The translations under genes and the position numbers were made by a program. Under the pieces are notes generated by a model. It was given only the letters and a program-made list of their open reading frames with translations, was not told the origin of the DNA and did not search any database. A stretch of 64,000 bases of DNA. Origin: Vanessa cardui. Taxonomy: Eukaryota; Arthropoda; Insecta; Lepidoptera; Nymphalidae. The stretch lies in contig NC_061143.1 of the NCBI RefSeq assembly GCF_905220365.1, positions 5,084,001-5,148,000 on the forward strand, given 5' to 3'. The stretch's first letter is position 1; each line of letters opens with the position of its first letter. Positions 58,733 to 64,000 of the stretch are shown here, one piece after another.

Positions 58733-58916
58733 CTAGTTGTCGACCGCAGCTTCGCTCGTATTTAGGGGTTTATTTATTATTGTTTAGGCATAAAAGTAGC
58801 ATATGTTCTTCGTTAGAGTTCAAATTTGCTTCATACCAAATTTCATCAAGCGGTTTGGTAGTAGAAGAGCTACAGATAGACAGGCAGAGTTACTTTTACA
58901 TTTAGTATAATGTAGA
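58733..58916 (-). mobile_element. H2 Helitron-like element, near complete
   Basis: CTAG at 58733-58736 flanked by T on the minus strand. Inside are 'gaccgcagcttcgctcgtat', 'gttagagttcaaatttgctt', 'caaatttcatcaagcggttt' and 'cagagttacttttacattta'. The 5' end near 58915 has lost the usual 'atattagtatag' form. Confidence 0.75.
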
Positions 58917-58919
58917 AGT

Positions 58920-59395
58920 TCTATACCTCTAAAGAGAAAAACTTTTAATTAAAAAGTCACACCTCTGGACGCAAAACTTATAAAGGGGTATTTATATAAT
59001 CTTAATTTGTTTTTTTTTTTAAATCAATTTCTAAGCACGAGTGTCACTCAAAACTAATAAATACCGATGATTTAATTCGAAGTGGGGAGGGGTGAAGTGA
59101 AAAGGTCTATGATTTTATCTAAATGAGGATTACAATATCTTAATTTGTAACAACAGCTTTCTAAAGGCACGTTCACACTGGTTCACACAAGACGCGTGCT
59201 GTGTTTCAGTCTACGTTCGTACGTTGAAACTTTATACGTCTTTATATTGTATAATAGTATTCAGATTCATAATAGATTGATTCAAAAGGATATATCATAA
59301 TTATCTTATACATCAAAATCGATCATTAAAGATTTATGTTTCCACAAGACTTGACTAATTACTAAGAAAATATGCACATAATATATGCATTTTCT
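58920..59395. other. Unassigned stretch with a MITE-like phrase
   Basis: 'aaggcacgttcacactggtt' at about 59164-59183 is, from memory, typical of lepidopteran MITE ends. No partner end is visible. Confidence 0.35.
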
Positions 59396-59403
59396 GATAT
59401 TTT

Positions 59404-59735
59404 TAACCGACTTCAAAAAAAGGAGGAGGTTCTCAATTCGTCGGGGCCTTTTTTTTTTTTTTTATTTTTTATGTATGTTACCGAATTACTCGAAGATGGC
59501 TTTGCCGATTTTAACAATTCTTTTTTTGTTTGAAAGGGCATGTTTTACAGGTGGTCCCATTGTCAGGAGATCAGGATCTGATGATGGGATCCTGGAGAAA
59601 TCGAGGGAACTCCTCAAATTTTATAGGCACACCTATAGTGATTTCGGTTTTATTCAAAGTGCCTTGGTCATATGCTCACGAAAAGTGACATTTGATGAAG
59701 TGGAACTGATGATGTAGACCACAACTGATAATCAG
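59404..59735 (+). mobile_element. Repeat E element
   Basis: Begins 'aaccgacttcaaaaaaagga', continues 'ggaggttctcaattcgtcgg', 'attactcgaagatgg', 'atcctggagaaatcgaggga' and 'ttataggcacacc'. The type of element (LINE or DNA) is not clear to me. The 110-codon ORF 59385-59717 lies inside and shows no domain. Confidence 0.65.
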
Positions 59736-60157
59736 AACCAATTAGTAAGTAACTTTTTTACGGGTTTAGTTATATTTCTTTAAGATAGTCGTCAAGCAAT
59801 TGATGTTAGTAAACATGCCTATGATGAAGTCTAGTTGATGGTGGACTACCAAGAGAACTCCTCAATGATTAACGGCATTGCATCGGGAAAAAGGTGGTAT
59901 TGTCTAATTGGCGATGAGCAGTTAACATTAGGCTATTGTAACTTAGGTAACGCTTAATTTGAGTTGCAGTCCACATCATATTGAAACGACGTTGAGTTAT
60001 GTTAGAGTCGAAAGCCGAAATGTACTGAGTATAATAAAGTGAATGACAAACACTACCAATTGTAATTATAAATAACAAAACAACACTGAAAAGCAGTAAA
60101 TAATTTTTTATAAATAAAAAAAAACCGCCTTCAAAAATGAACTAAAAAGAAATAAAT

Positions 60158-60414
60158 AATCAGTTACATCCATATCCAATTTACGATTTTTTAATCACCT
60201 TTTGAAGTCGGTGCCAACAAAGTAAATAAATTCCTATATTGAAATCATTTAATTTGTATCGATAGTAAGGTTTGTCTAATGGTGTCATCTATACAATAAA
60301 TAGATTTAGTTTTTGTATGTATGTATTATGTATATATATTAGCAATGTTGGCACTTGGCACCGACTTTGAGAGGTGATTAAAAAATCGTAAATTGGATAT
60401 GGATGTAACTGATT
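60158..60414. repeat. 60-bp inverted repeat of repeat E ends
   Basis: Left arm 60158-60217 and right arm 60355-60414 are reverse complements over 60 positions with about two mismatches, separated by 137 bases. Both arms carry the repeat E end with 'gattttttaatcacctttt' on the left. They may be the ends of a fold-back element or two head-to-head fragments. Confidence 0.85.
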
Positions 60415-62090
60415 ATAACACTATCCACTTAATTTGACAAACTGTTAGTTTTGCTATTTCGACAATTTTCAAACAGTGTAACCGATCACTGTTACTATTT
60501 GTATATTTATGGCAGGAAATATAAATATTTTGGGTCTTCTTAGACTGTACTTATTAAGTCAAAAAGGTAAAATTTGTACTTATGTAGATGGCGATTACAG
60601 GAACTAACGATGCAATTCTAAACAACATCACAGGCTGAAAGTTACATTATTTTGGAGTGCTATAGGGCACAAATTACATTTATATTACGTAATTTTCTTT
60701 ATTAATAATTATCGCTCATGCGATGCCGGGTGGGTCACTAGTAATATATATTTCGATAGAAACAGTGACAAACATTGTATAAACACGTAGAGAGAAGTAG
60801 AAACAAACTTGTAACGCCAAGTTTCTGTCTCCGCAAAGTCAATTCGCCGTTCCTTGGGCATGGTTTTCTTCTTTAATAAGATCTCGCAAACACTTTTAGC
60901 TTTGTCTACAAATATATATTTAAATTTGAAGCTTTTATGTACCAAATTTCGTGTCTTTGCTATTTACCGTTGAGGAATTATTTCTCTTGGAGCCAAAAAT
61001 GAGAACAGAAACAGATCATAAATACCAACATAAGCAATGTTTATCGAAACTGGATTAAGATGCAAATTTCAGATCTGTCTATCTGTTTGTCTGTTGGATG
61101 TTCTCATTCAGCTTGCAAATTGACTAAAACAAATATTGAAAAAAATAAAAGGCTTGTCTTGGTAGTCCAAACGGTGGTAACTTTAAACTCATACGATTTA
61201 ACTTTCATAAGATACATTTTCATTTTTAACATAACCATAAAAATGATACTCAGAGTGCAAACAGTAGTGACGTATGGTTCTTTGTTGGAAAAAATATTTC
61301 ATATTTTTACTAAAGAAATCTATTAAATAAGTCTTCAGCCCTAATATCTTTATGTACAGAAGTTTAATTTTATATATTTGCGATTATACAAGGAGATAAA
61401 ATCAGTTTCACAATTAAGCAGTTTTATCGCTACCTAGCGATACTTAATGTAGTCTTCTTACAAAGTCGAAATAAAAGTTATTTTAATTATGTTACTATAA
61501 TACATATTATACTTCAAAATCCATTATCACAATATGTTTAAATATTTATCATAATAAATATAATATTATGTATGGATTTCATCCATATTCAGATTTCACA
61601 TGGTCTGTCTGATATTATATCACTTATTTTTATTAATGTAATAATGATATAATTTCGTTAGCGAGTTTTAATAAATACAGTGTAAAAACCAAAAGAAGAT
61701 TATGTTATTATTTACAGCAGTTTAACATTGGATTGAAATGTTGGATTCCAATCCCAATTGCGTTGAAATTGTTTTGCTTTTATTTAGAAAATAGTTTACT
61801 TTAAAATCATGAAGTTCCATTTGGTAAAATTTAAACAACAACAATTATTAACCATAATAAAAAATACATTTGATTGTATAAGGATTATGTTGTAATATCT
61901 AAACTTGTATTACAAAGTTGTTTGTTTGTACGGGATAATCTTTGCAAATGATGATTTAATTCATAAAAAAATGATTGGTAGAATGTTACATTGTTCTAAA
62001 ATGTTATAGAATATATTTTTTTTATTAAGGTTTTTTTTTTTTTTATAAATTACAAGACTGTTACTGTGCGAAAATGATACCATCCGTTTC
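60415..62090. other. Unassigned AT-rich stretch with one Helitron-like end
   Basis: A plus-oriented end 'gatgccgggtgggtcactag' with CTAG at 60738-60741 followed by T. Otherwise no gene. ORFs 60709-60945 and 61060-61326 lack domains. Confidence 0.45.
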
Positions 62091-62093
62091 TAT

Positions 62094-62402
62094 ATTAAAA
62101 TTCCGCAGACATTTTTAACTTTGCCGTTTCGTAAATTCAAGCATAAATAAAAAAGCGTGGAGTTAATACCTGTTGACTTTCAAGCAGGATATATTTATTT
62201 AAATTATTGTATTTAACTTACATGACTTTTTTTTAAATGTTAAAACAGAGAAACTACTGATTTTCTTGCCGGTTCTCCTCGGTATCAGATCAGTGGAATC
62301 TACTTTTCGAACCTGTGGTAGCTTCACTTAATTGTAAAATGATGATTGAAAAGTGCTTGTAAAAGCCTACTTGAATAAAGTTTATTTTGATTTTGGTTTT
62401 TG
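62094..62402 (+). pseudogene. LINE-J1 with internally deleted ORF2 end
   Basis: Plus-oriented. The coding remnant KIPQTFLTLPFRKFK (62097-62141) matches the 6.4-kb copy. The next about 22 codons are missing before 'aaaaaagcgtggagttaata'. The standard 3' UTR follows, with a small insertion after 'ctcctcggta', and a TTTTGA-type terminus near 62390. Confidence 0.85.
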
Positions 62403-62404
62403 GA

Positions 62405-63330
62405 ATACTTCTTAGAAGTTTTTCTATATTTGATTTCGATTATCATAATGCATATAAATAAAAATAGCTTCAATATCAGCAACAAATAAACGTTTTTATA
62501 TACGAAGACACTTATACTCCGTATAAATGGATAGGCTCGGTTCTACGTTTAAGTAATGTTGTGGAAGTAATGCCTTCATTATGCTGATATCATGTTATTT
62601 ATTACAATGCCTCTAAGGTTTTTGGAATTTTGAAGATGGTGTATAAATGTAATCTCGGAGAAGGAAATAATATATTTTATGTGTCAGTAAACATGCATCT
62701 CGTTCCTGATTAGAGATTGTTAAATTATAAAATTTATTTTTTTATCTTGCCAATTCATTCCTCTTAAGTCCTTGAAGCTGTTTATTTTATAGATAAGAAC
62801 AGGTTAGATGCCCAAAAATGCTCGCAATTTAAGATAAGAAATAGTCCCTAAAAGTTGATAACAAACTTATTTTTTTTTATTTTAGAATACCGCTATTGTT
62901 GTAAACGATTGTTTAAACTAAACACTCTTTACTTATTAAAAATAAAAATAGATTTTAATTTTGGAATATAATAAAATAAGTTAAAATAATATATGAAACC
63001 TACACTACTGATAATTCAATGGATAAAATATGGTTATCTAAATCAATAATTACCTGTTGAAATCTAGCCAAGCGTCACAGTTTTCATATTGTGTAAGTTT
63101 AATAAAAAATATTACGTAAGTTTAATGTAAAAATATTATCCGCCAAATCGTATTAAAACAGCGTCATGGGATAGGGTCTAACAGTTACTATCAGTTGCAT
63201 ATTTTTGGCTGTTAATACACACAGTATTCTAAGCAAAAATATCCATCTGTAATAAAACTACTCACATAACATTAATTTGTGTCACTATATTAATGTAAAA
63301 ATCGATACACATATTAATTATCCGTTTATT
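62405..63330. other. Unassigned AT-rich stretch
   Basis: Nothing recognisable by eye. Confidence 0.4.
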
Positions 63331-63339
63331 GTATATTAA

Positions 63340-63500
63340 TTATCCTTTTTACCGCCCATCCCAGAATCTAGTTTTCTTCTCTCCTGCTCGCTCAAAATCA
63401 ACCGCCTTTTGTTTTTTCGTTCCAGATAGTACCAGCTCGCCACACCACGCCACGAGAGAAAGCGACGGGAGTCCCACAATACGGTGTCGACAACTGAATC
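63340..63500. other. GC-richer block of unknown role
   Basis: Stands out from AT-rich surroundings ('accagctcgccacaccacgc', 'agaaagcgacgggagtccc'). It is open on the minus strand (63336-63539, 67 codons) with a basic, charged C terminus. Candidate first exon, 5' UTR or promoter region, or a repeat unique to this window. No domain recognised. Confidence 0.3.
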
Positions 63501-63539
63501 AATAATGAAATTAAAAACTATATAAGTATATTTAAACAA

Positions 63540-64000
63540 TCATGACACATCTTATAGCTCAATTCTTGAGGAAGGCTGTATAAACTTAAGACTATTTAGC
63601 ATAAATTTTAAAGCTATTTAACATAAATGTTAAAGTAAAACCGTGTAGCGTAAGAAATAAAAAAATACATTAAATATTGTAGAAGTAATTTGATATACAA
63701 CACTGTAAATTTTTTGAAGAATAATGACATACCTATCTTTATCAATTGAATCGTCACATCACGCAAATACTCCGAGTGCAAAAGTGATACATATATGTTT
63801 GCGTAAAATAGCTTATAGGTATCAAAATACGTCGTCACTCGTCACGGTATACAAATCTCACTTTAAACGTGCAAACGTGCCGCTAGTTATTTACCTCAAT
63901 GTATTTTTACAGAACTGTATGAATGGTTTATTTAAATGGTAGTTTTCTAAAGATAATCGAGGTCTCGGTCTTAAAGTCATGTGTTTGCAAAGTTCAATCT
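63540..64000. other. Unassigned stretch at right edge
   Basis: Overlapping ORFs on both strands (63614-63838 minus, 63724-63942 plus) without domains. Confidence 0.4.

Noticed and set aside
59385..59717. 110-codon ORF as a gene
   Set aside because: It lies inside repeat E, includes a poly-T-derived Phe run, and shows no domain.

Overview
The window looks like intergenic or intronic nuclear DNA of a moth or butterfly (Lepidoptera). It is AT-rich and has no long open reading frame. It is packed with interspersed repeats whose structure and remnant proteins fit lepidopteran mobile elements: tRNA-derived SINEs, an A-tailed SINE-like repeat, Jockey-like and RTE-like non-LTR retrotransposon tails, and Helitrons. 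A nymphalid butterfly is my guess from memory of similar repeats; it is not proven here. I found no intact host gene, rRNA, genuine tRNA, CRISPR array or prokaryotic operon. Nearly all short ORFs are chance frames or lie inside repeats.

Labels used below. Repeat A: about 280 bp, A-tailed, SINE-like. SINE-1: tRNA-derived, about 300 bp, with a (TTG)n tail. SINE-2: tRNA-derived, about 240 bp. LINE-J1 and LINE-J2: Jockey-like LINE 3' ends. H1 and H2: short non-autonomous Helitron-like elements ending in CTAG. Repeat E: carries an 'accgacttcaaaa' motif.

Layout. 1-24 kb: LINE-J1 tail at the left edge, then repeat A, SINE-1, SINE-2, H1 and H2 copies separated by AT-rich unassigned DNA; LINE-J2 lies at about 14 kb and a complete miniature Helitron at 17.2 kb. 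24.1-29.5 kb: two decayed autonomous Helitrons in opposite orientation, with recognisable Rep/helicase N-terminal protein; the minus-strand one keeps plausible 5' TC and 3' CTAG ends. 30-44 kb: more SINEs, an RTE-like C-terminal coding fragment at 37.5 kb, a SINE-2 with a perfect 30-bp inverted duplication at 38.9 kb, and a second complete miniature Helitron at 39.9 kb. 44-50 kb: sparse old repeats, a 37-bp tandem repeat, a 22-bp-stem hairpin and one unassigned 106-codon ORF. 50.4-55.7 kb: a recent head-to-tail tandem duplication of about 2.5-2.9 kb. 56-64 kb: repeat A, H2, repeat E with a 60-bp inverted repeat, a LINE-J1 copy, and a GC-richer block near the right end.

The elements do not form a pathway. 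The Helitron Rep/helicase, when intact, would mobilise Helitrons, possibly including H1/H2-type derivatives. The LINE reverse transcriptases would mobilise themselves and perhaps SINEs sharing their tails. All coding copies seen here are broken.
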